Below are positions 28,163-37,405 of a DNA stretch of 64,000 nt, one piece after another (the stretch's first letter is position 1; the number at the start of each line of letters is the position of its first letter). A program made the position numbers and the translations under genes. The stretch covers positions 1-64,000 of the forward strand of contig NZ_JAHGVE010000012.1 of the NCBI RefSeq assembly GCF_018835585.1, read 5' to 3'. The notes beneath the pieces were generated by a model, which saw nothing but the letters and a program-made list of their open reading frames with translations, searched no databases and had not been told where the DNA came from. The DNA comes from Pelorhabdus rhamnosifermentans. GTDB taxonomy: Bacteria; Bacillota; Negativicutes; UMGS1260.

Positions 28163-28987
28163 TTAATCAATGCTGAGACGCTTTACCTCTACATTGATTG
28201 TTTTGACTTTCATACCTGTCATATATTCAACAACATCTTTGATTCGCAGTTGTACAGTTTGGATGATTGGACGGATCGGTTTTCCATATTTCATTATCAC
28301 ATCTAATGCAATGGATATGCCTGTTTCTCTATCATGAGAATTTTTTATTTGAATTTGTCCTGTTCGAGTGATTTCAGTATTTTGCGTCGCAATAAAATGA
28401 ACGATTTCAGAAATCGCTGCATCAGAAATCAATAATTTTCCATAATAACTAAACATCGGCCGCACAATGGATTTTTCACCAAGCTTGTGACGTTTCGTCC
28501 GGGGCTTTTTAAAAAAAATCTCCAATGGATCAATAAGATATCCAGAAAAATGCGGTTTTAATTCAATTGTAGGAACAGGAATGATATGTTTGCCATCTTT
28601 GACGCGACTTTCACGTGCACGGGCAATTTCTGCCGGTGTAGCAATATCTTCTATTTGAATAAATGTTGATATGGGGGGAAGCTGCAAAACATGGACAATT
28701 TTATTTACCATGTTTTCTGATGTTCCTAAAATCAGAATTTTTTTACATTTTTCTCGTGTAATAGCTTCCTGTACATCTTTGGCATGTTTTGCATCCATAA
28801 AGATGGCTCGTTTAACAGCTTGAATTTTACTTCGTTCCTTTTTTGCTGAAGATCCGGCAACAATTTTACTATCTTTAATCAGCAGTCCATCATCAATAAT
28901 GGTGTCGGCATTGCGTTCGTGAGCCACAATCAAAGCCCGATGACTTTTACCCGTTCCACTTGGCCCAACTAACGCGATTACTTCCAT
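28163..28987 (-). CDS. P-loop nucleotide-binding protein fused to Asp23/Gls24-like domain
   Basis: About 274 residues. Residues ~1-160 form a P-loop domain: EVIALVGPSGTGKS at the start is a Walker A motif, DTIIDDGLLIK follows, and KKILILGTSENM is a later strand. Residues ~180-274 match the Asp23/Gls24 envelope-stress family (ISDAAISEIVHFIA, then GISIALDVIMKYG, then VEYMTGMKVKTINVEV). Asp23 proteins are small envelope-stress proteins at the membrane in Gram-positives. The fusion to a kinase-like P-loop is unusual and no activity is known. The ATG at 28987 after CAGGAGG is preferred to a start 39 bases upstream. Confidence 0.8.
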   Translation of the reverse strand: MEVIALVGPSGTGKSHRALIVAHERNADTIIDDGLLIKDSKIVAGSSAKKERSKIQAVKRAIFMDAKHAKDVQEAITREKCKKILILGTSENMVNKIVHVLQLPPISTFIQIEDIATPAEIARARESRVKDGKHIIPVPTIELKPHFSGYLIDPLEIFFKKPRTKRHKLGEKSIVRPMFSYYGKLLISDAAISEIVHFIATQNTEITRTGQIQIKNSHDRETGISIALDVIMKYGKPIRPIIQTVQLRIKDVVEYMTGMKVKTINVEVKRLSID

Positions 28988-29038
28988 CAAACAGCCTCCT
29001 GACGAATATACAAAAATAAATTTCAATAGAAACTTGAA

Positions 29039-29869
29039 TCATCCATTTGAAGCTTTTTTCCGTAACTTTGTTACAAGTTCATAGTCAATCGTATAAATCC
29101 CCAGTTGCTCAGGAAACCGTTCTGGAATGGCATGATAATCCGAGCCACCTGTTACACATAGGTGATATTCTTTTGCCATAGCCAAATAGCGTTTCACTGC
29201 ATCAGGTTTATGAATAGGATGATAAACTTCAATACCCACGATACCATAGGATAGAATTTTTTTGACAATTTCATCATTCTGAATTAATCCCGGATGAGCT
29301 AAAACAGGTAAACCCCCTGCCGAACGAATAAGTTTGATAACAGACTGTGGTTCGAGTTTGTAATGTGGAACGTAAGCAGGACCATCTGTTTTGAGTAAAC
29401 TTTGAAAAACATCATAAACTGAGCTAAAATATTTCTTTTCAACAAGAGCCCGCGCAATATGAGGTCGTCCAATGGCTGTTGCCGTTCTTGCTAGTTGAAC
29501 AACACGATCATAATCAATAAAATATCCAAGTCGCCCCAGTTTATCCACTATCTTACGAGCTCGTGCAATGCGATCATCAATTAAATATTTAAGTTGTATT
29601 CTAAGTTCGGAATGAAAAGGATCAATAAAATAACCCAGAATATGCACTTCATGACCTGGTAAATCCGTACTAAATTCAATGCCAGGAATGACTTCCAACG
29701 TAGAAGTTTGCTCAAGTGTCTTCAAAACACTTAACAAGCCGTCTACTGTATCATGGTCTGTAATGGCGATAGCCGTGAGACCTGCTACTTGAGCCGAAGC
29801 AAGAATTTCCTGCGGCGGCATCCGTCCATCGGATGCTGTCGTATGGACATGAAGATCAGCCGTTTTCAT
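29039..29869 (-). CDS. PHP-domain phosphoesterase (RNase AM / YciV-like)
   Basis: 276 residues with the PHP metal-binding motifs: DLHVHTTASDGR at residue 5, AITDHDTVDG near 36, the Glu of IPGIEFSTD, and HPG near 195, ending with GSDYH. Related E. coli YciV hydrolyses 3',5'-nucleoside bisphosphates and trims 5' ends of short RNAs; other PHP proteins are histidinol phosphatases or polymerase exonucleases. The gene start overlaps the end of pepA by 14 bases, so the two are coupled. A metal-dependent phosphoesterase is certain; the substrate is inferred. Confidence 0.88.
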   Translation of the reverse strand: MKTADLHVHTTASDGRMPPQEILASAQVAGLTAIAITDHDTVDGLLSVLKTLEQTSTLEVIPGIEFSTDLPGHEVHILGYFIDPFHSELRIQLKYLIDDRIARARKIVDKLGRLGYFIDYDRVVQLARTATAIGRPHIARALVEKKYFSSVYDVFQSLLKTDGPAYVPHYKLEPQSVIKLIRSAGGLPVLAHPGLIQNDEIVKKILSYGIVGIEVYHPIHKPDAVKRYLAMAKEYHLCVTGGSDYHAIPERFPEQLGIYTIDYELVTKLRKKASNG

Positions 29870-31352
29870 AGGCCAACTCCTCTGCTAATTGAACTAAAGT
29901 ACGAACCCCCGTCCCAGTAGCCCCCTTTACTTGGTAGCCACAATCTTTATTTGATTCAACAGTTCCTGCGATATCAATATGAATCCAGGGCGTTTGTTCA
30001 GCAAATTCTGCAATAAAGCAAGCGGCAGTAATGGCACCGGCATCGCGACCACCTGAATTTTTCATGTCCGCAATGGAACTTTTAATTAATTCTTTATATT
30101 CCGGAAAAAGTGGTAACTTCCATAATTTCTCACCCGATTTTTCTGCTGCATCAAGCAGTTTTTGACACCAATCCGCTTGATTCGTAAAGACTCCTGATGC
30201 CACCGTTCCAAGTGCAACAACGCAAGCCCCAGTGAGCGTAGCCAAATCAATTAAATGCGTGGCTCCTTGTTCTTTGGCGTAAGTCACGGCATCCGCTAAA
30301 ATCAACCGCCCTTCAGCATCCGTATTGACAACTTCAATGGTTTTACCATTCATCGAAGAAATAACATCACCTGGTCGACACGCATGACCTGATGGCATGT
30401 TTTCCGTACAAGGCACAACCGCAAGAATATTGAGCTTGGGTTTTAACTGAGCAATGGCACGCATGGCACCTAGTACAGCCGCTCCACCTGCCATATCATC
30501 CTTCATTTCTTCCATACCCTTACTTGGTTTAAGAGAAATACCACCACTATCAAAAGTAATACCTTTACCGACAAAAGCAATTTTTTCTTTACTAGATGAA
30601 TGACCATTGTATTCGAGGACAATCAGCTTAGGCGGCTCATTGCTTCCTTTCGCTACAGCTAACAGCGCATTCATTTTTAGCTCTTCCATCTGTTTTCGAT
30701 CAAGAATTGTACTTTTTAAACAACCATAAGTAGAGGCCAAGTCTTGTGCTTGTTGAGCAAGTATGGAAGGCGTCATAGCACACGCTGGCTGATTGACTAA
30801 ATCACGAGAAAAATTAACACTTGAGGCAACTATTTTTGATCTTGTAACAATTTCGTTGAAAGCATCTACCTTCTCCAAACCAGTAAACAAACAAGTTTCT
30901 AGATTGCCAGACATTTTTTCCTTTGTATGGTAATCATCAAAAGAATAAGTGCCAAGCAAGCTACCTTCGACAGCCGCTTCTATGAGCTTGGAACAAATAG
31001 CCTCTTTATCTTCAGGTAAAACAAAACATAGTGACTTAGATTGTAATTTTTTTGCCTGTCTGGCAGCAATAGCAAATAAAGCCCGCCATTTATCTAATGA
31101 AAGTTTCTCATCGCCACATCCAATAAGTAGAATTTGTTTGGCACGTAACTGCCCCAGTGTATAAATCGTCGTAGTCGTTCCAAAACCGCTTTGAGCGGGC
31201 TGGTCACGTAAGATATCCGCTATTTGACCTGTCACTTGCTGATGTTTTTCAAAATGAAGTTCATTCAGACATGTATGATCATGTGACACCAAGATAACTA
31301 AAGTATCACATAGTATTTCAGTAATATTGGCTGATATCCATTCAAATTTCAC
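29856..31352 (-). CDS. pepA: Leucyl aminopeptidase (family M17)
   Basis: 498 residues, normal for cytosolic aminopeptidase A. The C-terminal catalytic domain has GKGITFDSGGISLKPSKGMEEMK (metal ligands Lys and Asp), the signature NTDAEGRLILADA near residue 335 and LTGACVVALG. It cuts N-terminal residues from peptides using two metal ions; some relatives also bind DNA in recombination and gene control. It starts with a GTG after AAAAGGAGCG. It heads a unit with the PHP protein, the Asp23 fusion and DUF3870. Confidence 0.94.
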   Translation of the reverse strand: MKFEWISANITEILCDTLVILVSHDHTCLNELHFEKHQQVTGQIADILRDQPAQSGFGTTTTIYTLGQLRAKQILLIGCGDEKLSLDKWRALFAIAARQAKKLQSKSLCFVLPEDKEAICSKLIEAAVEGSLLGTYSFDDYHTKEKMSGNLETCLFTGLEKVDAFNEIVTRSKIVASSVNFSRDLVNQPACAMTPSILAQQAQDLASTYGCLKSTILDRKQMEELKMNALLAVAKGSNEPPKLIVLEYNGHSSSKEKIAFVGKGITFDSGGISLKPSKGMEEMKDDMAGGAAVLGAMRAIAQLKPKLNILAVVPCTENMPSGHACRPGDVISSMNGKTIEVVNTDAEGRLILADAVTYAKEQGATHLIDLATLTGACVVALGTVASGVFTNQADWCQKLLDAAEKSGEKLWKLPLFPEYKELIKSSIADMKNSGGRDAGAITAACFIAEFAEQTPWIHIDIAGTVESNKDCGYQVKGATGTGVRTLVQLAEELAYENG

Positions 31353-31403
31353 TATACATCGCTCCTTTTCATATCCTCTATTATACCTATCTGCAAGATA
31401 AAA

Positions 31404-31447
31404 AACAATAAACCTGCCCCTTATGAACAGGTTTATTGTTTTTTATC
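31404..31447 (-). terminator. Terminator downstream of spoVS
   Basis: AACAATAAACCTG (31404-31416) pairs perfectly with CAGGTTTATTGTT (31428-31440), with a T run on either side. The plus-strand T run overlaps the spoVS stop codon. Confidence 0.85.
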
Positions 31448-31703
31448 GCGGTTCAATAATCAATTTGATGGCAGTACGCTCTTCACCATCAATTAAAATA
31501 TCTGTAAAGGCAGGGATACAAATTAAATCTACACCATGTGGAGCAACAAATCCACGCGCAATAGCGACTGCTTTTACAGCTTGATTCAATGCACCTGCAC
31601 CAATAGCTTGCAATTCCGCACTGCCATGTTCTCTAAGTACACCTGCCAAAGCTCCTGCGACAGAATTTGGATTCGACTTTGCTGCAACTTTTAAAATCTC
31701 CAC
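31443..31703 (-). CDS. spoVS: Stage V sporulation protein S
   Basis: 86 residues, an Alba-like fold nearly invariant among spore formers. It has EILKVAAKSNPNSVAGALAG at the start, then GAGALNQAVKAVAIARGFV and DLICIPAFTDI. In B. subtilis SpoVS is needed for coat assembly and late sporulation and probably binds nucleic acid. The GTG start follows AGAGGAGGG. Its own terminator and a 127-base gap upstream suggest a single-gene unit. Location near rny is typical of Clostridia and Negativicutes. Confidence 0.95.
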   Translation of the reverse strand: MEILKVAAKSNPNSVAGALAGVLREHGSAELQAIGAGALNQAVKAVAIARGFVAPHGVDLICIPAFTDILIDGEERTAIKLIIEPR

Positions 31704-31830
31704 TACAAAACACCCTCCTCTGATTTTTCGAAAATATAGAAAAGAATATTAATTCGATGATTTAATATTCTTTGATTCGACAGCAGGGCTCTAACTCCTC
31801 TTCCTTTGTGGGAAACTTTTGAAGTCGATT

Positions 31831-32349
31831 TTATTTATTAAAGACCATAACACGTCCTTCTTCTCTTATTCCAAACAAGCTACGGTCATAATCTTCATTT
31901 TTGATATTTTCCAGCATATTATCAATCAATTCTTCTTGAAAAATCAATTCTTCTTCAAGTAATGAACTATCTTGCTCCACAATCAGGGCTTGACCGACTT
32001 GATCTTTTAGAATGGCAATAACCAGTTCAATTTCACCTTTTCCTAATGAATAAACATCACGCACAAGATGAACCGTCATAAGAGGAGGGATGCTGGCCAC
32101 TTGAACTCTAGCAGTTATATCAGAAAAGCCTTCTAAAATATGATAGGCTGTTAGACTATTATTTAATAGCTTTTCAAGAACTTGATTATTCACTGTAGAC
32201 TCTTTATTTTGGATCATAAAGGTTAATTTTAATGTATGATGATCAGGATCAAATTTAATTGTACCGATTTCCGGATAACGAACTAATAACGAAATTAAGA
32301 GATGAACACTGTCACTGACTCGTCCATCATTTTTGTCTGGCCTGCTCAT
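31831..32349 (-). CDS. Conserved-looking hypothetical protein between rny and spoVS
   Basis: About 172 residues, not recognised. The sequence is acidic and soluble, with no signal peptide or membrane helix. The N-terminal part (DSVHLLISLLVRYPEIGTIKFDP) looks like an alpha/beta unit, and a Leu/Glu-rich helix (LLEEELIFQEELIDNMLENIKNED) lies near the C-terminus. The ATG at 32349 after GGTGGTG is preferred to one 24 bases upstream. It lies between rny and spoVS on the same strand with about 100-130 base gaps each side, so it is probably its own unit or read-through from rny. No function is proposed. Confidence 0.7.
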   Translation of the reverse strand: MSRPDKNDGRVSDSVHLLISLLVRYPEIGTIKFDPDHHTLKLTFMIQNKESTVNNQVLEKLLNNSLTAYHILEGFSDITARVQVASIPPLMTVHLVRDVYSLGKGEIELVIAILKDQVGQALIVEQDSSLLEEELIFQEELIDNMLENIKNEDYDRSLFGIREEGRVMVFNK

Positions 32350-32440
32350 AGAATCACCACCTGTTCTATTCATGATATACTGTTCTTTTCGCTATTGACA
32401 AGATAAATCCTTCTACGACCGAAAAGCAAGAAATGGCAAA

Positions 32441-32468
32441 CAAAACCGACCCCTCAAGGTCGGTTTTG
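32441..32468 (-). terminator. Terminator downstream of rny
   Basis: CAAAACCGACC pairs perfectly with GGTCGGTTTTG around a six-base loop. The minus-strand side runs into TTTG. It lies directly past the rny stop codon. Confidence 0.85.
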
Positions 32469-32477
32469 CTGTTTTAT

Positions 32478-34016
32478 TTACTTGGCATAATCAACAGCAC
32501 GCGTTTCACGAATAACGGTGACTTTAATCTGGCCAGGATATTCAAGTTCACTTTCAATTTTTTTGACAATATCTCTTACTAAGCGAATTGACGCTAAATC
32601 ATCCACCTTATCTGGTTTTACCATGATACGTACTTCACGTCCAGCTTGAATGGCAAAAGATTTTTCCACGCCTTCGAATGATTCAGCAATTTCTTCCAAT
32701 CGTGTTAACCGTTTCAAATAACTTTCCAAAGTCTCACGACGGGCTCCAGGACGAGCAGCCGATACAGCATCTGCTGCAGCAACAAGTACAGCCTGTACTG
32801 TTGTTGGTTCTTCATCACCATGGTGAGCACCAATCGCATTGACTACTTCAGCAGACTCACGATATTTTTTTGCTAAATCTGCACCAATTGTTACATGAGG
32901 GCCTTCAACTTCGTGGTCAATAGCTTTTCCTAAATCATGCAACAACCCCGCTCGTTTAGCCAGCATCACATCAACGCCTAATTCAGCCGCCATAACACCC
33001 GCCAAGTGAGAAACTTCAACAGAATGCTTTAACACATTTTGTCCATAACTTGTCCGATATTTGAGGCGTCCTAATAAACGAATGATTTCTGGATGAAGCC
33101 CATGAACTCCCGTATCAAATGTCGCCTGTTCGCCAGCTTCTTTAATTTTCTGTTCGACTTCTTTTTGCGCCTTCTCAACCATTTCCTCAATACGAGCTGG
33201 ATGAATACGTCCATCTGTAATGAGCTTTTCGAGAGCAATACGCGCCACTTCACGACGAACTGGATCAAATCCTGATAAAATAACGGCTTCCGGCGTATCA
33301 TCAATAATTAAATCAACACCAGTTAACGTTTCTAAAGTACGGATATTACGACCTTCCCGACCGATAATCCGACCTTTCATTTCATCATTAGGTAAAGCAA
33401 CAACAGAAACAGTTGTTTCTGCAACATGATCAGCAGCACAACGCTGAATAGCTAAAGAAATAATTTCCCGAGCATTTTTATCAGCATCTTCTTTCGCCTG
33501 CTGCTGTATTTCTTTAATCATAATCGCGGTTTCATGTCGAACTTCTTCTTCAACATTAGTAAGCAATATTTTTTTTGCTTCTTCAGAGGACAGTCCCGAT
33601 ACTCTTTCTAGTTCAGAAAGTTGTTTGGCGTACAACTCATTTATCTTTTCTCGACTTTTATCGATTTCATTCTCTTTACGGTTTAACATTTCATCTTTCT
33701 TTTCCAGAGAATCCATCTTACGGTCCAGATTTTCTTCCTTCTGCAACAATCGCCGTTCTAATCGTTGTAAATCATTACGGCGTTCTTTGCTTTCTCGCTC
33801 TACTTCACTTCTGAGTTTGTGAATATCTTCTTTTGCTTCTAATAGTACTTCTTTTTTCTTAGCTTCGCCCATTTTCTCAGCATCTTCAATTAGCTTTTGC
33901 GCAGCTTCTTCTGCGGAGGCATACTTCGCTTCAGCAATCTTTTTCCGCGCCATATAACCAATACCAGTACCTAAAATAGCGAAAATAAGTGCGGCAATTA
34001 ATATTTCAATTATAAT
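32478..34016 (-). CDS. rny: Ribonuclease Y, apparently with a non-ATG start
   Basis: Endoribonuclease that starts mRNA decay at the membrane. A long coiled coil (about 40-190) is followed by a KH domain ([19 protein letters not shown]) and an HD domain ([29 protein letters not shown]). The first ATG is at 33953, but the frame stays open upstream and encodes the membrane anchor expected for RNase Y ([19 protein letters not shown]). That segment is preceded by AAGGAGGTGG. No ATG, GTG or TTG occurs in it; only ATT (34016), ATA (34013) and ATT (34010) are at a usable distance from the ribosome site. The start at 34016 is therefore an inference, and a base error is the alternative. Confidence 0.85.
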   Translation of the reverse strand: MIIEILIAALIFAILGTGIGYMARKKIAEAKYASAEEAAQKLIEDAEKMGEAKKKEVLLEAKEDIHKLRSEVERESKERRNDLQRLERRLLQKEENLDRKMDSLEKKDEMLNRKENEIDKSREKINELYAKQLSELERVSGLSSEEAKKILLTNVEEEVRHETAIMIKEIQQQAKEDADKNAREIISLAIQRCAADHVAETTVSVVALPNDEMKGRIIGREGRNIRTLETLTGVDLIIDDTPEAVILSGFDPVRREVARIALEKLITDGRIHPARIEEMVEKAQKEVEQKIKEAGEQATFDTGVHGLHPEIIRLLGRLKYRTSYGQNVLKHSVEVSHLAGVMAAELGVDVMLAKRAGLLHDLGKAIDHEVEGPHVTIGADLAKKYRESAEVVNAIGAHHGDEEPTTVQAVLVAAADAVSAARPGARRETLESYLKRLTRLEEIAESFEGVEKSFAIQAGREVRIMVKPDKVDDLASIRLVRDIVKKIESELEYPGQIKVTVIRETRAVDYAK

Positions 34017-34178
34017 CCTCCACCTCCTTCTTAATAAATTTTATTAGGGTAAAGCCGACTAATCGACGGCTCTGATTTTTTTTCACTGACAACCCCCTGT
34101 GGAAATCAGTTTATTTTCAGACTTTGATTGTAAAACGGTTATATAATTACACGATTGTAATTTAATTGTAAATGTTTT

Positions 34179-34622
34179 TCAGATAAGTGTCAAGTTAAGG
34201 GCTGTGAGTGTTTTTTGAACGACTTCCGATGAAAAACCCCGGTAAGTTAAATAGCGAATAATCTTCGCCTTATCCTGCAAGGCAGCAGCTGAAAAATGAC
34301 GTTTTGCCAGGTTGAAAGCTTGATGAAAAGCTTCATCATGATTATAGTGACTCAAGCACTCTTCAACCACTTCTGAAGTAAATTTCTTTTGTTTAAGTTT
34401 CGCACGAATAAGATAAAAACCCATTTTATCACTTGTAACATATTTATTGAAATAAGCTCTTGCCAATTCCTGATCATTAATAAATCCATAGCTCTTCAGT
34501 TTTTCAATCGCAGATTCGATTTCCGGCTCTAAATAATGGGCATGACTTAACTTTTCTATCAAAGCGGCTTCACTATAGCCACGAAAAGACAAAAGGCGTA
34601 ATCCGTAAGAATAGGCACTCAT
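34179..34622 (-). CDS. recX: Regulatory protein RecX
   Basis: About 147 residues, all-helical, made of three RecX three-helix repeats: YGLRLLSFRGYSEAALIEKL, then YGFINDQELARAYFNKYV, then IRYLTYRGFSSEVVQKTL. RecX binds RecA filaments and limits their activity. The ATG at 34622 lies seven bases after the recA stop codon; an upstream in-frame ATG at 34667 would overlap recA by 38 bases. The order recA-recX on one strand is widespread and means cotranscription from the recA promoter. Confidence 0.92.
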   Translation of the reverse strand: MSAYSYGLRLLSFRGYSEAALIEKLSHAHYLEPEIESAIEKLKSYGFINDQELARAYFNKYVTSDKMGFYLIRAKLKQKKFTSEVVEECLSHYNHDEAFHQAFNLAKRHFSAAALQDKAKIIRYLTYRGFSSEVVQKTLTALNLTLI

Positions 34623-34629
34623 TTCAGGT

Positions 34630-35667
34630 TTACTCTTCAACAGGCCGATCCCCTTCTTGCTTTTCATTGGATGATTTTACTTCGCCAATCGCTAGCATAT
34701 CCCGAATTTTTGCTTCAATATTATTTGAAATATCAGGATGCCTTTTAAAATACTCTTTGACATTTTCCCGGCCTTGACCCAAGCGTGCCTCATCGTAAGA
34801 ATACCAAGTACCACTTTTATTGATAATTTCTAATTCAGTCCCCATATCAACGATACAGCCTTCACGCGAAATCCCCTGGCCATACATAATATCAAATTCA
34901 GCCTGCCGAAAAGGGGGCGCCACTTTATTTTTTACCACTTTCACGCGCGTCCGCGAACCAACAATATCATTACCTTGTTTAATAGCTTCACTCTTTCTGA
35001 CTTCTAATCGAATGGAGGCATAAAATTTCAAGGCACGGCCACCTGTTGTGACTTCAGGATTACCAAACATAACGCCAACTTTTTCACGAATTTGATTAAT
35101 AAAAACAATGGTTGTACATGATTTGCTGACAATCCCCGTAAGCTTTCGAAGAGCCTGTGACATGAGTCTAGCATGAAGACCCACATGAGAATCACCCATT
35201 TCACCTTCAATTTCCGCTTTAGGCACAAGTGCTGCCACAGAGTCCACAACAATCAGGTCTACAGCAGCACTCCGAACAAGAGCATCGGCAATATCTAAGG
35301 CCTGTTCACCATAATCAGGCTGTGAAATCAAAAGGTTATCAATATCAACACCTAAATTACGAGCATAACTTGGATCAAGTGCATGTTCGGCATCGATAAA
35401 AGCAGCGATACCACCCAACTTTTGAGCTTCTGCAATCATATGCAAGGCAACTGTCGTTTTACCTGACGATTCAGGACCATAGATTTCAATACAGCGTCCA
35501 CGCGGAATTCCACCTACGCCAAGTGCAACATCCAGAGAAAGGGCACCTGTTGGAATCACTTCAATGTTCATTTTTGCCGCTGCGTCACCCAGCTTCATGA
35601 TCGAACCTTTACCGAAATCTTTTTCTATTTGATGCATAGCCATTTCAAGTGCCTTCACCTTATCCAT
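34630..35667 (-). CDS. recA: Recombinase RecA
   Basis: About 345 residues. The Walker [10 protein letters not shown] is near residue 66, the L1/L2 DNA-binding loop regions contain [19 protein letters not shown] and [15 protein letters not shown], and the C-terminal part is [16 protein letters not shown], then an acidic tail. It forms filaments on single-stranded DNA for strand exchange and for LexA cleavage. The ATG at 35667 after AAAGGAGGAG is clear; the frame runs 19 codons further upstream into the promoter. A near-consensus promoter sits 28 bases before the start. Confidence 0.97.
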   Translation of the reverse strand: MDKVKALEMAMHQIEKDFGKGSIMKLGDAAAKMNIEVIPTGALSLDVALGVGGIPRGRCIEIYGPESSGKTTVALHMIAEAQKLGGIAAFIDAEHALDPSYARNLGVDIDNLLISQPDYGEQALDIADALVRSAAVDLIVVDSVAALVPKAEIEGEMGDSHVGLHARLMSQALRKLTGIVSKSCTTIVFINQIREKVGVMFGNPEVTTGGRALKFYASIRLEVRKSEAIKQGNDIVGSRTRVKVVKNKVAPPFRQAEFDIMYGQGISREGCIVDMGTELEIINKSGTWYSYDEARLGQGRENVKEYFKRHPDISNNIEAKIRDMLAIGEVKSSNEKQEGDRPVEE

Positions 35668-35694
35668 ACGATCTCCTCCTTTAGCATCCATCTT

Positions 35695-35724
35695 ATTGTA
35701 CAAACGTTTCGTTCGCGCTGTCAA
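35695..35724 (-). promoter_or_regulatory. recA promoter with SOS-box-like spacer
   Basis: TTGACA (plus 35719-35724) and TACAAT (plus 35695-35700) with an 18-base spacer. The spacer contains CGAACGAAACGTTTG, close to the Firmicute LexA site CGAAC-N4-GTTYG but with one base too many between the arms. LexA control is likely on biological grounds, but the operator match is imperfect. Confidence 0.65.
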
Positions 35725-35728
35725 TAAT

Positions 35729-35757
35729 AAAACGGAGAGTAATTTACTCTCCGTTTT
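35729..35757. terminator. Terminator downstream of the DEAD-box helicase gene
   Basis: AAAACGGAGAGTA (35729-35741) pairs perfectly with TACTCTCCGTTTT (35745-35757) around a three-base loop. It separates the helicase from the recA promoter. Confidence 0.85.
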
Positions 35758-35772
35758 TTCAGTAAAATAAGT

Positions 35773-37392
35773 TTAACGGCCTCTAGCCAATTCTACATTC
35801 ACTTTGTAGCCTTTTAATGTGTTTCTATGCATTACCGCGATGACGCGTTCAGCAATGTCTTCCGGTACTTCAACAAAGGTAAACTTCTCATAAATATTAA
35901 TAACCCCAATTGAACTGCCAGGAATATCGGCTTCACTAGCAATGGTTCGCACCATGTCTTCAGGACGGATATTTTGTGACTTACCTACATTGAAAAACAG
36001 TCGAACCATACCTGATTCAGCGCCTGTGTTACGATAATTAGCCTTGTCTTCTCTAGGTTTCTCTTTTTCTTTATAACCTTCTTGTGATAACTTGAGCGCA
36101 GCAGCAGCTATATCAAGAGGATCATAGTTCTGTACTACTTCAGAAACAATATGATGATAATCAGCAAATTCCCCTTGTTCTATTGTTTGAACGAGCCGTT
36201 CCTTTATAAATTCTCTTTGACGTTCTAAAATATCCGCTGGTGACGGCAATGCGCGACGAACAATGCGCGTTTTCGTGGCTCTTTCAATCAGTTTTAATTG
36301 ACGATATTCACGAGGCTGAATAAAGGTAATGGCAATTCCCTTTCTGCCTGCACGGCCTGTTCTCCCAATACGATGAACATAGCTTTCCGGATCTTGTGGA
36401 ATATCATAATTAATAACATGCGTAATATCATCAATATCAATACCACGTGCTGCAACATCTGTTGCGATCAAAATTTCCAATTTAGATTCACGGAACTTTT
36501 TCATGACACGGTCACGCTGTGCCTGACTTAAATCACCATGGAGGCCATCTGCCATATAACCACGGCCAGATAACGAAGCAACAAGATCATCCACACCTCG
36601 TTTTGTGCGACAGAAAATAATCAGCTGCCCCGTCGTTTCCGTGTCAAGTACACGGCATAAACCTTCTAATTTTTCACGTGTCTCGTAATAAACCTGATCA
36701 ATCAAGGGTACAGTCAGTTTTTCTTTACTTATAGCGACAATAACGGGATTATCCATATAGCGCTCAGACAAATGCAAAATAGGTTTTGGCATGGTAGCTG
36801 AAAAAAGCATGGTTTGTCGTTCAATTTTAGAAACATGCTCCAAAATAGCTTCAATATCATCGACAAACCCCATATCAAGCATTTCGTCGGCCTCATCCAT
36901 GACAAGTGTTTTTACATTGGTAAGTTTAATTGTATTACGGCGAATATGATCAAGCAGTCGTCCAGGTGTACCCACAACAATATGAACACCCATATGTAAA
37001 GAACGAATCTGCCTGTCAATAGCTTGACCACCATAAATAGGCAAAGTTCTTACTCTTTTAAATTTACCGATACGCGCTAATTCTTCCGATACCTGGATAG
37101 CCAATTCACGAGTCGGTGTCAACACAAGGCCTTGAATATTACGGCTTGTCTCATTAATTTTTTCAATCATAGGAATACCAAAAGCAGCTGTTTTACCTGT
37201 TCCTGTCTGGGCCTGACCAATAACGTCATGTCCTTCTAAAACAAGCGGAATCGTCTGACTCTGAATGGGTGAGGGTTCTTCAAAACCCATTTCTTTTACA
37301 GCAGACATCAACTTTTTACTTAAGGGAATATTACCAAACATTACTGTTTCTTTGCTATCTTTATTCTCTTTGTTATCTTTATTTTCTTTCAA
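35773..37392 (-). CDS. cshA: DEAD-box ATP-dependent RNA helicase (CshA/DeaD type)
   Basis: 539 residues. The helicase core has the Q-motif (GFEEPSPIQSQ), GQAQTGTGKTAAF (motif I), VMDEADEML (II), FSATMP (III) and HRIGRTGRAGR (VI). A C-terminal DbpA-like RNA-binding domain (residues ~460-535, VRLFFNVGKSQNIRPEDM) gives RNA specificity. The N-terminus is Lys/Asn/Glu-rich. It probably acts in RNA decay or ribosome assembly, fitting with rny and hfq in the same region. It starts with a TTG after AAGGAGG, which is weak but well placed. cinA ends 13 bases upstream, so the two are likely cotranscribed. The exact paralogue name is uncertain. Confidence 0.9.
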   Translation of the reverse strand: MKENKDNKENKDSKETVMFGNIPLSKKLMSAVKEMGFEEPSPIQSQTIPLVLEGHDVIGQAQTGTGKTAAFGIPMIEKINETSRNIQGLVLTPTRELAIQVSEELARIGKFKRVRTLPIYGGQAIDRQIRSLHMGVHIVVGTPGRLLDHIRRNTIKLTNVKTLVMDEADEMLDMGFVDDIEAILEHVSKIERQTMLFSATMPKPILHLSERYMDNPVIVAISKEKLTVPLIDQVYYETREKLEGLCRVLDTETTGQLIIFCRTKRGVDDLVASLSGRGYMADGLHGDLSQAQRDRVMKKFRESKLEILIATDVAARGIDIDDITHVINYDIPQDPESYVHRIGRTGRAGRKGIAITFIQPREYRQLKLIERATKTRIVRRALPSPADILERQREFIKERLVQTIEQGEFADYHHIVSEVVQNYDPLDIAAAALKLSQEGYKEKEKPREDKANYRNTGAESGMVRLFFNVGKSQNIRPEDMVRTIASEADIPGSSIGVINIYEKFTFVEVPEDIAERVIAVMHRNTLKGYKVNVELARGR

Positions 37393-37405
37393 ATTAAATT
37401 CCTCC

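Noticed and set aside
32478-33953. rny starting at the first ATG (33953)
   Set aside because: That start would remove the membrane anchor found in RNase Y proteins, and no ribosome site precedes it; the anchor and a strong site lie upstream.
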